This document shows, piece after piece, positions 53,733-64,000 of a DNA stretch of 64,000 bases. The position numbers were made by a program, and so were the translations under genes. This DNA comes from Brachycybe producta (Eukaryota; Arthropoda; Diplopoda; Playtdesmida; Andrognathidae): NCBI GenBank assembly GCA_036925085.1, contig JAUPFP010000068.1:341501-405500 (forward strand), in the 5' to 3' direction. Under the pieces are notes generated by a model. The model ran no database searches. It was given only the letters and a program-made list of their open reading frames with translations, and was not told where the DNA came from. Every line of letters starts with the position of its first letter. Position 1 is the first letter of the stretch.

Positions 53733-54444
53733 ACAGGTAATTAGAAATCTGGATAAGCAGAAGTTGGCACCGCCTCTTTTTATGACTGGCAACTTCTAAT
53801 TGGTTGGTTATGTAGTGTGACGTCACGTGCATGCTCCGCCCTTTTTAATGTCCAACCACACAACAAACCAATTAGAAGTTGCCAGTCGTCATAAAAAGGG
53901 CGGAGCCAACTTCTGTATGTCCCGATTTCTAATTGAATCTGATACTCCCCCCTTCAAAGTTTCTCCCGTGGGAGCAACAAAGACAGGCATTTAGAAATCG
54001 GAACGAACTTCAGTTGGCTCCGCCCTTTTTATGACAACCGGCAACTTCTAATTGGTTGGTTATGTAGTCTGACGTCACATGCTCCGCCCTTTTCAACGTC
54101 CAACCACACAACAAACCAATTAGAAGTTGCCGGTCGTCATAAAAAGGGGCGGAGCCAACTTCTGTATGTCCCGATTTTTAATTGAATATGATATTTCACT
54201 CCCCCCCTTTTCAAAGTTTCTCCCGTGGAAGCAACAAAGACAGGCATTTAGAAATCGGGACGAACTTCAGTTAGCTCCGCCCTTTTTATGAGGACCGGGA
54301 ACTTCTAATTGGTTTGTTGTGTGGTTGGACGTTGAAAAGGGCGGAGCATGTGACGTCAGACTACATAACCAACCAATTAGAAGTTGCCGGTCGTCATAAC
54401 AAGGGCGGAGCCAATTGAAGTTCGTCCCGATTTCTAAATGCCTG
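53733..54444. repeat. Tandem triplication of an ACAGGC MITE plus spacer
   Basis: Three MITEs in direct series start at 53733, 53993 and 54240. They are separated by near-identical spacers containing TTCAAAGTTTCTCCCGTGG and AGCAACAAAG. The third has an intact right end followed by AGCAACAAA, a 9-bp match to 54230-54238. Confidence 0.9.
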
Positions 54445-54449
54445 AGCAA

Positions 54450-55380
54450 CAAACATGTTATCTCCATTGAAATGAAACCCATTGAGAGTGCGCGCGGCCT
54501 AATATGTTAGTAGCAAATCTACTAGAAATCATATACTGAAGATAATTAACTGAATGAAGAGACTAATAACAGCTTCTTTTATTTAATAAAATCTGACAAA
54601 ACAGATCGATACAATGAAAAGAAAAAGAAATTAGGACCTGAAAGGACAAGCTTCCCCTCCCCCCCCATTATGTTTATTATTACTGCAATAGAATAAAGAA
54701 GCAAAAAAAAAAAGAGATAAGAAGCTGTGTGGGCGTATTGATTAGGCGTTCAGTATAAATATATATAATTATATAATGAGTACAATTGAAAAAGGCGTCA
54801 AAGTGAAAAACACTTGTCTCAATGGCTTTTATTATAGTGGGAGGAGGAGACGGAAGAGCAAAGTCACTCAATTAATTTTTTTTAACATTAATGGAGTTTT
54901 TCTACTCTTCTTATCTTTAATTAAAAGCTCGTATTTATTTATTTTTTTATGGGTGGGAGGCGGGCTTTTGTTTTTAAGTGGGTCCCACTTTCTTCAGCGA
55001 CTTCAATTAATTTCCTTATTGATATATAAATTAAAAGGAAATTTCCCACAAAAAAGTCATCAAAAGGCAAATAAATATATTATAACAAGCTATTATATAT
55101 TTATTAAATTAGCAGGATTTATTTTTTTTTTGTTAAAGCGGAAAAAAGACCTCAAAAGAGGGGGGGGGGGGCGCTAATTCATTTAAATTTGAATAGTTAA
55201 TGTTTAATTAGTTTATTGTCAGTTTGAGGTTTATTATCTCATATGCAGAGATTTTATTGTTAGTAAGACCCCCCCCCCCCAAAAAAATTTATGAATTTGA
55301 ATAATTAATCCGAAAGCAGCCCCACAAATGCTACACAGAATAAATGCCAAATTTTGGCATTTGTGGGCCAAACAGAGGTT
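54450..55380. other. No gene recognised
   Basis: AT-rich, with a G run at 55159-55171, a C run at 55269-55280 and an A-rich tail. Nothing supported. Confidence 0.5.
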
Positions 55381-55386
55381 TAAACT

Positions 55387-55592
55387 ACAGGCAGTTAGTA
55401 ATAGGTCAAAACTTCAGTTAGCTCCGCCCTTGTTATGACGACCGACAACTTCTAATTGGCTGGTTATGAAGTCTGAAATCACATGCGCCGCCCTTTTCAA
55501 CGTCAGACTACATAACCAGCCAATTAGAAGTTGCCAGTCGTCATAACAAGGGCGGAGCCAACTAGCGTTTTCACCTATTTCTAACTACCTGT
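55387..55592. mobile_element. ACAGGC-family MITE
   Basis: ACAGGCAGTTAGTAATAGGT to CCTATTTCTAACTACCTGT. Flanks GTTTAAACT and TTTAAAACT suggest a 9-bp duplication with changes. Confidence 0.88.
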
Positions 55593-56079
55593 TTTAAAAC
55601 TCAGTTTAGCACTTATTTCAATTGGCGCTTTTTTCCATTTCGCACTTGTTTCAATTTAGGAATTTGGCATTTATTTAAGAATGCAAGTAGATCATTTATT
55701 TTGTTCCTGTAGCGTTAGATGGCACCACTAGCCCTCCTTACATAGAAATGTACTAACACCTCTTCAACTCACCTTCTTCCTTTTTTTTTTGCACGTGGCA
55801 AACTTAATTGCGTCATCGCTATTTCTACATGTGCTCTCTCTTCGTTTATATTGTGTTCTGGAGGGAAGGTCGTCACGTGCTGATAATTAAGATTGTTTTG
55901 GACGCTTTTAGAGGCTAAAAGGCTGCATTCGATTTCAACTACTTGTAATTGGCGACGAGTGTAGTTTGCCACCTTATAGAAGTTGCAGGCGCCATCTAAC
56001 TTACATTCACAGAAGTAGTTTTCTATGAAGCACCCTTTTCTTAAGGTGGCCTTCTTTCAAATCTGGCACTTGCTCAGAG

Positions 56080-56220
56080 ACAGGCAGTTGAGCGCAGCCA
56101 GAAAAATTCTGTTAGCTCCGCCCATTTATGAGCATCAGACCAATAACAAACAGAATCAAACACGTAACAAACCTAAATAACCAATCAGAACGAACTTTTC
56201 TGGCTGCGCCCAACTACTTC
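56080..56220. mobile_element. MITE of the GCGCAGCCAGAAAA family, copy 1
   Basis: ACAGGCAGTTGAGCGCAGCC with AGAAAAATT on the left, and TTTTCTGGCTGCGCCCAACT on the right. Core CTCCGCCCATTTATGAGC. Flanks TGCTCAGAG and TGCTCAAGAG are similar. Confidence 0.83.
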
Positions 56221-56320
56221 TGCTCAAGAGCCACCAAAGGTAATTCTTTTGTATATGTGATTACAATCATACAATTATCACAAAATCATTGCTCCACAAA
56301 ATCGCCTACTGTACTATTGC

Positions 56321-56514
56321 GAGTGTGCTCAGCAGAATAGTCGTTTGCTCCGCCCTTTTATGAGGAACAGCAACTTCTAATTGGTTAGTTAATTGGTCAA
56401 TGTCACATGCCCCGCCCATTTTCAATTTCTATTTGGTTGATATTTTGGTCTGACGCTCATAAAAGGGCGGGGGTAGGGGAACGAACGACTAATCTGCTGA
56501 GCACACTTGCCTGT
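56321..56514. mobile_element. MITE with GTGTGCTCAGCAGA arms
   Basis: GTGTGCTCAGCAGAATAGTC mirrors CTAATCTGCTGAGCACAC, ending TTGCCTGT. The core has TCCGCCCTTTTATGAGGA and GACGCTCATAAAAGGGCGGG. It belongs to the same superfamily as the 39335 copy. Confidence 0.82.
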
Positions 56515-57116
56515 TTATTATTTCTAGCCATTCCCCCCCCCCCCCCCCGGCGTTAACGTTATCATCGTCACGTTACTAATGGTGCTTATTCCCAAATTTA
56601 ATTGCGTAAAAAGTATAACGTTCTCACACTGCCTATCATCAACATAATAAAAAGTAAATAATGTTGGTTCTATTAATGAGCTAATGATACAAATATATAT
56701 ATATATATATCCTCCATCACTACCAACCCACCCCCCTTTCCCCCATCCCAATCTCCATCAAACAAACAAATTAAAACCAGTTTTTGTTGTAATTTGTAGC
56801 AACTTGGCCCATTATAGTTTACATTTGAATACACCCCCCCCCCTCCTCCTCCTACCAAACAGCAGCAAATTGTATATTTTTTATTTTTCTTGTGACAATG
56901 TTAATTTTATACAAAAAATAACACATTAAAAGTAATGGAATTATTTTTTTGTCATATCTCTCTCTCTCTTTTGTTAATTGCAATACCTTTTTTTGTGTTG
57001 TCCTCTATTCCTCCTCCTCCTCCTCCTCCCAAACCAAACAATAAAATATATTTAAAACCAGCTGTTAAGTAGTTAACAACTCCAACCACCCCCACCTCCT
57101 CTATTTTCCCTATTTA

Positions 57117-57156
57117 TTCATACCCCAAGGGAGGCCTCCCTCCCTTGGGGTATGAA
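57117..57156. repeat. Perfect 18-bp-arm hairpin
   Basis: TTCATACCCCAAGGGAGG and CCTCCCTTGGGGTATGAA are exact complements around a 4-nt loop (CCTC). Confidence 0.9.
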
Positions 57157-57507
57157 TGGGGGGGTAGATTGTGTAATAAACAAAAATAATGTGAATTTTC
57201 TTTTAGAGCCTCTCAAGATAACAAAATTTGTTTGTTTTAACTTCCATTGGAAGACAACAACAAAAAAAATCTGATCAATGATAGCAGAATAATTATAATT
57301 TATGAAGAAACATTTAAAAAAAAAAGGTTAATTGTTTGTCTGTTATTGTAATAAAATGTGATATTTTCAGTCATTTTTAACTTCAAGGTGAATTTTTTTT
57401 TTTAGATTGAGGTCCTTATCTAGGTTTGTACCTTTGATTGGGAGCAGCAGAACACATAAAGCATTAATTAATAATGACAGCAAAATAAATGCACTAATTT
57501 AAAGCCA

Positions 57508-58250
57508 CCCTTCTCTATCACACTAGCAACTTGCAATGCAACCTGTGATGTGACTTGCAACAAAGAACTTTGTAATAAACTTCTATTATCACACTATGGC
57601 AACCTAGTAAATTGCCTATCAAGTTTTCAAAACTTCGTTTATGTCACGGGGCCGACACAATCGGGTGAATCTCGTACGGTGGTATCGGAAGCCATTTTAC
57701 TTTTAATTCGCGTTTTACTGAATTTTAAAATTTCAATTCTATTCTGGATTATCCAAGTAAAATGCAGCTAAAAAGTAAAATGACACGATTCTGCTGTGAA
57801 TCTTAGTGAAAATCGTACATGATTTTCTTCAATGTCTGCCCCCTTGGTTTGTGTCCATATTGGGATTCACTAACAGGAAGTTCATAAACCGGAAATTCAT
57901 TCAATGTTACATATGTCATTTCCGACAAACAGCCTGATTGGTTGTTTGTCAGAAAGTTTACTTGAAAAGTCTCTCAAGGTTGAACATGTGCAACTCAATG
58001 AGACTTGAGTTTGACACAAGTTAAAAGGAAAGTTTTATCAAGTTGCATGTCATATCACAACTATAAACATTGAAGTCGCATGTCACATTGCACGTTTTAT
58101 TGCATCAAAAGTTGCTAGTGTGATAGGGGTTTAAGATATAACATGCAACTAGTGAGACTCAAACCCCTATCATACTAGCAGCGTTTGATGAAACTTTTGA
58201 TGCAATAAAACTTGCAATGTGGCAAGCAACTTGATAAAACTTTCTTTTCA
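57508..58250. mobile_element. Foldback with ATCACACTAGCAACTTGCA arms
   Basis: CATCAAAAGTTGCTAGTGTG with ATAGGGG (about 58100-58130) mirrors CCCCTATCATACTAGCAGCG (about 58163). ACATTGCACGTTTTATTGCA pairs with GCAATAAAACTTGCAATGTG. A further related arm is at 57515-57560. Confidence 0.7.
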
Positions 58251-59018
58251 AGTAGTGTTGAGACTCAAGTCTCATTGAGTTGCACACATGTTCAACTTCT
58301 GAAAGATTTTTTTTTATGAAACTTTATGACAAACAAACAAACAAGGCTGTGTCTGTATGGCAGAAATGACATCAAAACTTTGAATGAATTTCCCGGTTGC
58401 CCCCTTTGATTTTTTTTAAGGAAAAGCGAACGTCGTCATTCTCAATTAACGCGAATGCTTTCAACTTTTGCCCTGGCAGACATTTTCACACTGTTCAATG
58501 CTTAATAAAAGAACAGATTAAAAATGGCGTAAAATACTAACAACATTTGAAAAAAAAGCCTCTCTTTCTCTCTCGCTTTTAAGATAGAGATTACAACAAA
58601 CACACTTTATACCATATTTATTATTATTATTATTATTATATAGTAGAAAAAGCAAAACTGTCTCATCTCATTCACAATTTAGTGAGAAAGGATTCAGAAA
58701 CAAAAGAGGTGGAAAGCGGAAAAGGGGGAGGGTAATTGAGATAACCTTTAATTAACCCCAAGGAATTTCTCCACACTTTCTCTCTGTCTCTCTCTCTCTT
58801 TGGTGAAACATTTATTGCAGATGGTTAAAAGCAACATTAAACAATAAACCAAAAAAACACACACAATACTCATTAATTTGTTTAAGTTGCGCTAAAAAAA
58901 AAGGAGGTAAATTGAAAAAAAGAAAAAAGAAGTCTACAGTGTTTTACTATTATAGCATTTGATTGCTAATGTCAAGGTTTTCCATCCGGAAATGGGCTCC
59001 AAGAGAACACTTGATTAC

Positions 59019-59231
59019 ACAGACAATTAGAAAACGGGATGAACAGAAGTTGACTCCGCCCTTTTATGAAGAACGGCAACTTCTAATTGGTTTGTTGTGT
59101 GGTTCGACGTTGAAAAGGAAGGAGAGCATGTGACGTCAGAGTCAAACTATATAACCAACCAATTAGAAGTTGCCGGTTGTCATAAAAAGGGTAGAGCCAA
59201 CTTCTGTTCATCCCGTTTTCTAATTGCCTGT
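59019..59231. mobile_element. ACAGGC-family MITE with 9-bp duplication CTTGATTAC
   Basis: ACAGACAATTAGAAAACGGG to CCCGTTTTCTAATTGCCTGT. CTTGATTAC occurs at 59010-59018 and 59232-59240. Confidence 0.93.
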
Positions 59232-59309
59232 CTTGATTACGTTGGGTGTATTCATTTTCTGAGCACCTCTTTTTTGCGCTCGTTGCTCGTTTGAAGCCCA
59301 CTCACAACA

Positions 59310-59416
59310 CAGATGAGCGTCATCAATCTCTAATTGGTTTGTTACTTGGCCTGATGTCACATGCCCCGCCTTGTTCAATTTCTAATTGGTTCTTATTTGG
59401 TCTGACGATCATAAAT
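59310..59416. mobile_element. Internal fragment of a CAGCACTA-family MITE
   Basis: GATGAGCGTCATCAATCTCT, then CATGCCCCGCCTTGTTCAAT and TTATTTGGTCTGACGATCAT. Termini are missing on both sides. Confidence 0.7.
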
Positions 59417-59573
59417 CCAGCATTATGCTTTTAAGTCCGGATACTGGTTTATTTAATAATTTCATAATTAATATAAAATTATATATAAACCCATTTCAAA
59501 CACTGGATATCGATAATATCGTTTGGCCCCTCCCAGACCACAATCCTGGTTGTGCCACGGATGTGTATTGTGT

Positions 59574-59781
59574 ACAGGCAAGTAGAAATCGGGACAAACA
59601 GAAGTTGGCTCCGCCCATTTTATGACGACTGGCAACTTCTAATTGGTTGGTTATGTTATATGACGTCACATGCTCCGCCCTTTTCAACGTCGAACCACAC
59701 AACAAACCAATTAGAAGTTGCCGTTCGTCATAAAAAGGGCGGAGCCACAACTTGTGTTCGTCCTGATTTCTAATTGCCTGT
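59574..59781. mobile_element. ACAGGC-family MITE with 9-bp duplication GTATTGTGT
   Basis: ACAGGCAAGTAGAAATCGGG to TGATTTCTAATTGCCTGT. GTATTGTGT occurs at 59565-59573 and 59782-59790. Confidence 0.93.
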
Positions 59782-60503
59782 GTATTGTGTTGTGTTTTTC
59801 GTGAGGGAGGGAGGGGAGAGGAAAACTCAAGGACCGCCCAGGGCGGCACAAACTCTAGCTACGCCACTGGGAGCAACCTTGACAAAGAGTTCGAGAAAAT
59901 CAGCTGTTCATAAAAAAAAATACTCGAAAAATGATTTTGCAATGAACAACACGTGAAGAGGAGGACGGCGCTCAAAAATAAGTGGGCTAATTTTTAGTGA
60001 CCCACCCTATAATAATAATAATAAAATTATTATTAATAATAATAATAATAAATAAAAGGTACAAGTGGGTGTGTTTATAATATAATTTAAGAGCCATTTT
60101 GAAAATGAACAATGTCTTTTAAAACCTCTAATCACAGATGAAAAATGCCATTTTGCATAAAAATGTAACAAAAAACCTATGAGATTATTCATTCAAACTC
60201 ATAATATGTAATTTGCGCTTTTCAATCTTTTTGTCTTGAAAGGAAATTCTCCTGTTTTCGGTGCTCTTTTTTTTTTCTTCTCATTATTATAGTTATTAAC
60301 TTTCCATATAATTTGAACACCCTTTTATATTCTAACTGGTTTAACATTACGTAATGAATGAAGAGCGGGAGAAAAGAGGGGGGGGGGGGCGGGGGAGGAG
60401 GTCAATGAAATTTTATTCTGTTGTATTTGTTTTGCACGAATGTGGGATCCAGGCCTAAGCTAAAAAAATTTCTAGTGCTGCAACAGACATGAATTACTGT
60501 GAA

Positions 60504-60895
60504 TAAAGCCTAGTTTTCACGGCGATAGTTCTTTCATGAGAGTTGGCTGTCATGAAAGATGCGATAGTTCACTCTCACGATAGCAACTGTCTACATGTCT
60601 TGAAGTAAACGTGATAGTTCTGTCATGTATGACAGTGTGACGTCAACTTCACAGATATCATTGAGTCAACAACAGTGTTGCCTCTGTCTCTCCCTCCAAA
60701 GTGGATATTTTTCCCTACAAAGCGGTCACACAACAACTATTACTATTTTGCGACAGTACTATCAACTATCTAGTCAAACGAGATGGTTGCGATAGTGCTA
60801 TCGCGACAGTGGGCGATAGCGACTCTCATGTGGTCTTCACGATGATAGTTCTCGCGATAATTGCTGCTCTCACGTGACAGCAACTATCGTGAAAA
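60504..60895. mobile_element. TAAAGCCTCG-type foldback, copy 2
   Basis: TAAAGCCTAGTTTTCACGGC to CAGCAACTATCGTGAAAA. It shares TGATAGTTCTGTCATG, TGACGTCAACTTCACAGATA and ACAACAGTGTTGCCTCTGTC with copy 1 at 41489-41905 (opposite orientation). Confidence 0.85.
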
Positions 60896-60918
60896 GTAGA
60901 TATTTATTGTTTTTTGTC

Positions 60919-61440
60919 CTGCTAGGTGGCGCGCATGCAGTGGCTATGATGCTATTATGTTCTATATACGATGTCTCTTCCGCTCACCCGTGCAGTTTGG
61001 AGAAATTTTATATTTTTCAAGCAAACGTTTTTCAGGAGAAACATTACGAAAAAAAAATTCAAAGTGTTTTAAAAACTAGAATAGTTGGGTGATATTGCTA
61101 AAAGTTTTTTCAAGATGATGATATCTTTCAAAATAAACTTTTTATGACAAGTTTGAAAAAAGGAGAAAATAGTTTTTCATGAAATTTCATTGGAAAAACC
61201 TAAAAAACCGGGTCATTTTTCAAACTGAACTATGTAAAATGTTTATTTTTTAAGATATTGTCATGAAAATACTTTTAGCATATTCTTTTACCCTTCTAGT
61301 TTTGAAAACAATTTGATTTTTTTTTTCATAATGTTGTTTCTAAAAAAAAAAACGTTCGCTTGATGCTTTTGCGTCAAAATTTTACAAAAAACTGTCTATG
61401 GAGAATAGCATCAGCCACTGCAATGGCGCCGTCCGAGAGG
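60919..61440. mobile_element. About 520-bp foldback with inner TCTAGTTT repeat, copy 2
   Basis: GCGCGCATGCAGTGGCTATG mirrors ATCAGCCACTGCAATGGCGC. The interior is highly similar to 620-1130 (GTTTTTCAGGAGAAACATTA, AACCGGGTCATTTT). It immediately follows the previous foldback. Confidence 0.82.
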
Positions 61441-61518
61441 ACAAATGGAAGATTTTTTTTCTGCATGTGTGAACCATCCAATAAGGCCACGATAAAAAAA
61501 AACACCTAGCGAATCTGT

Positions 61519-61837
61519 AGACTACAGAGCCCTGTAAAGGTCTTGCGAGATTTTTTTTTTTTAAATCTCGACATGTCGACATTTAATTTGTTTTATTCGG
61601 CCATGTTAATTATGCCATGTTGCGCGCACCATACTCATAATTAAAGTATTGCAAGCGCCCTCTTTTAGCAGCAATAATTTAATTATTAAGAGTATGGTGC
61701 GCCCAACATGGCATAATTAACATGGCCGAATAAAACAGATTAAATGTCGACATGTAAAGCCCTGTAAAGGACATTCGAGAATTTTTTTTAAAAAAATCTC
61801 GAATGTCCTTTACACTACAGGGCTCCGTATAGTGGAC
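61519..61837. mobile_element. 320-bp foldback with ACAGAGCCCTGTAAAGG ends
   Basis: ACTACAGAGCCCTGTAAAGG mirrors CCTTTACACTACAGGGCTCC. Long inner arms ATTCGGCCATGTTAATTATG and CATAATTAACATGGCCGAAT pair almost perfectly. Confidence 0.85.
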
Positions 61838-61839
61838 CA

Positions 61840-62590
61840 ACTTGATTTCCAACTTCTCCCACAGATTTAATAAGAAAAAAAGTCTCGATATTTTTCTATG
61901 TAAAAACGCGCCAGTTTTTGCTCTTCCCAACATCCATAACTAATTCTTATTAAGTTTAATAATAACAAAAAAATGAAATTTTAAATTATAAAGAAAAGAA
62001 TGAAAAAAACTCTTAAACCGGAAAAGATTTAAGTTGAAAACCGTGAAGTAGAAAAAGAAATCAAAATATTAAAAAAAAAAACAGCTGAAGCAAAGAAAAA
62101 AGGATTCAAAAGTTTACATCGATTTTAAGCTTGAATTTCAGCTTCGCTTTTTTTTTTCTTTTCTTGTCAGAAATACCAATTTTAAAAATCTTCTTAGAAG
62201 AGAAAAAAAAAACTCAATAGAAAAAAATATCTAAAAACACTTTTCCATCCATTGAGAATTGACTACATTTTTTTTTGTTCTTGTTTCCAATTGAACCTGA
62301 ACTTTCTATCTCATCTTATTGATTTGCTTCTTTTTTGTGTTGTTGCAACAATGTTGTTGAATGTTTTTTTTTTTAATTTTTTATTGAATTTACAGACAAT
62401 TTTCAGACATTTTTTTAAAGCTTTCTTGAGAGTTGTGAGGGCCAGTTAAACCTTAGACTATTACTTTACTGGACTGGCAACTCCCTATCTTCTCCATGTT
62501 AAAGCATTGAATGCATGTTCTTAGGCAAAAGTGATGCCAGCTCCGTCTGGTGCATAATTTTTTTACAGAAAATCGGAGTGAAAGTCTGTT
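61840..62590. other. No gene recognised
   Basis: A/T homopolymer-rich sequence with no supported frame or repeat family. Confidence 0.5.
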
Positions 62591-62596
62591 TTTATT

Positions 62597-62715
62597 TTGT
62601 GTGGTTCGACGGTGATTGATGTGACGTCAGAGTACATAACCAACCAATCAGAAGTTACGTTCGTCATAAAAAAGGCGGAGCCAACTTGTGTTCGTCCCGA
62701 TTTCTAAATGCCTGT
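62597..62715. mobile_element. Right half of an ACAGGC-family MITE
   Basis: GTGTGGTTCGACGGTGATTG through GATTTCTAAATGCCTGT. The left arm is absent. TGACGTCA is retained. Confidence 0.8.
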
Positions 62716-62719
62716 ACCA

Positions 62720-63487
62720 AATGGGCACAGATCCAGACCTGTTCTCGGAAGCAGGCCATTTCGGATAGCCCGAATATCAATTTCAAAACACCAGTTGTTG
62801 GTTAACTTAAAAGTGCTTTAGTTTGAAGAAGAAGAAAGAAAAAACTAAAAGTGACATGATTCGTGTCACAATAAAGTCAATCTCTAAGTACTTTTGTGCA
62901 ACAACCCAATTCTAAAAAGAAAAAACGCAGCATTTCAAAAAAAAAAAAAAAAAAAAAAAAAACAGCCAAGAATAAAAAAAAAATCGCCTAAAAAACTATA
63001 CCATAACTTCATCCCTGATCCTCCCCTTTCAACCTCACTCTTTTTTTCCAACCAACCGACCAACAACAGAGAGAATAATAAGAAAAACTTTCATAGAAAA
63101 AGGACCAAACCCTCCCTTTTAACAATTTGAAACGTATTATTATGACATGCTCAAAGGTTGAGTGAGCACATCTTAAAAAAAAAACCTCAACGTAAAGAAA
63201 TAATAAACATACACACAGTCAGATATATATATAGGAATTTTTGATCCTTTTTCTTGAAAGACATTGATCTGTATTTGACACAACATCAAACAAAAGAAGA
63301 AGAAAAACCTCTCAAAAGACCAAAAAGAAGAAAGTGCAAAATCACCAATAACAAACCTACTTGCAAAATACAACCAAAAAAAAAACCGCCCTATCATCAA
63401 AAAAAAATTCATAAAAGATCGGTCTACTCTCGTCCATTCCCTTTTCATTCTTAACTTATCGCCGCCATCTTGTGACAGATACCTCCT
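62720..63487. other. No gene recognised
   Basis: Contains an A run of about 24 at 62938-62961 and generally A-rich sequence. Nothing supported. Confidence 0.5.
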
Positions 63488-63696
63488 ACAGGTAGTTAAA
63501 AATAGGTGAAAACTTCAGTTGGCTCCGCCTTTTTTTTATGACGACCGGCAACTTCTAATTGGTTGGTTATGTAGTCTGACGTCACATGCTCCACCCTTTT
63601 CAACGTCGAACCACACAACAAACCAATTAGAAGTTGCCGGTCGTCATAACAAGGGCGGAGTCAACTGAAGTTTTCATCTATTTCTAAACTGCCTGT
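63488..63696. mobile_element. ACAGGC-family MITE
   Basis: ACAGGTAGTTAAAAATAGGT to ATCTATTTCTAAACTGCCTGT-type end. The core has TGACGTCACATGC. Flanks share only CTCCT. Confidence 0.88.
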
Positions 63697-63792
63697 CTCC
63701 TTCATTTCCTCAACAGGGCTCCGTATAAAGAGGCCTGGAGTTCAACTTGGATTACTAACGTGGTTCCAATGCCACTGCCAACGCTCAACAAC

Positions 63793-63930
63793 ACAGCCAG
63801 TTGGGCGCAGCCAGAAAAATACCGTTAGCCCCGCCCTTTTATGAGCATCAGACAAATAAAAAACAGAATCAAACACGTCACAAACCTAAATAACCAATCA
63901 GAACGAACTTTTCTGGCTGCGCCCAACTGC
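63793..63930. mobile_element. MITE of the GCGCAGCCAGAAAA family, copy 2
   Basis: CAGTTGGGCGCAGCCAGAAA mirrors TTTTCTGGCTGCGCCCAACT. The core CCCGCCCTTTTATGAGCATC and ATAACCAATCAGAACGAACT match copy 1 at 56080-56220. Confidence 0.85.
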
Positions 63931-64000
63931 ATCTTGCAATGACTGCCTTTCAATCCCCATTCCAACCTTCAGAAGTCCAATCCCATCCCAAACTAACTGA

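Noticed and set aside
54267-54482. Frames with WLRPFYDDRQLLIGWL, repeated at several loci
   Set aside because: They recur wherever an ACAGGC MITE occurs. They are translations of the inverted-repeat element, not a gene family.
317-63696. Short hairpins of MITEs as tRNA or microRNA genes
   Set aside because: Arms are long, near-perfect and repeated at many loci with target duplications. No cloverleaf or A/B-box pattern was recognised.

Overview
This is AT-rich animal (metazoan) genomic DNA. It has spliceosomal introns, an eL6 ribosomal protein gene, an aldehyde dehydrogenase gene split into many exons, and an AUTS2-family gene. Together with long homopolymer tracts and a very high load of short non-autonomous DNA transposons, this points to an invertebrate bilaterian. 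I cannot name the phylum from sequence alone. No prokaryotic-style operon, CRISPR array, rRNA or tRNA gene was recognised.

Three protein-coding genes are supported by conserved protein blocks and matching splice phases. (1) RPL6 (eL6), minus strand: coding exons at 11314-11096, 9232-9092, 8993-8945, 7931-7747 and 7667-7506, plus a non-coding first exon ending at 11621; complete, 251 aa. (2) An ALDH1/ALDH2-type aldehyde dehydrogenase, plus strand: eleven exons from 14983 to 20395, 478 aa, lacking only its short N-terminal exon(s). It lies head-to-head with RPL6. (3) An AUTS2/tay-like gene, minus strand: thirteen exons from 47018 down to 29497, 1223 aa in one frame. Its 5' exons are upstream of position 47018, either unrecognised or beyond the window. 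It is convergent with ALDH. Every listed exon joins in phase with the next.

Region by region: 1-7505 is gene-free and packed with nested inverted-repeat elements. 7506-11690 is RPL6, whose introns hold a CACGTG-rich 30-bp tandem array and a foldback of about 980 bp. 11692-14982 is an intergenic AT-rich desert with one GC-richer island and a hAT-like element. 14983-20395 is ALDH. 20396-29496 is intergenic, with several foldbacks and a hAT-like element nested in a pogo/Tc1-like element. 29497-47018 is the AUTS2-like gene, with a 10.1-kb intron containing a polypurine minisatellite and many transposons. 47019-64000 has no recognised gene (probably upstream intron or flank), with one decayed non-LTR retrotransposon fragment, a 650-bp AGT array and many transposon copies.

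The most striking content is a superfamily of about 25 short inverted-repeat elements (roughly 110-215 bp). They have ACAGGC...GCCTGT termini, a shared GC-box plus TTTTATGA core, and 9-bp target-site duplications that can be read at nine loci. Several related families share these termini. One locus (1153-1505) looks like a composite, in which two different families lie inside a single 9-bp duplication. Another insertion has an 'empty site' in a paralogous repeat in the same window. No transposase source is visible here.
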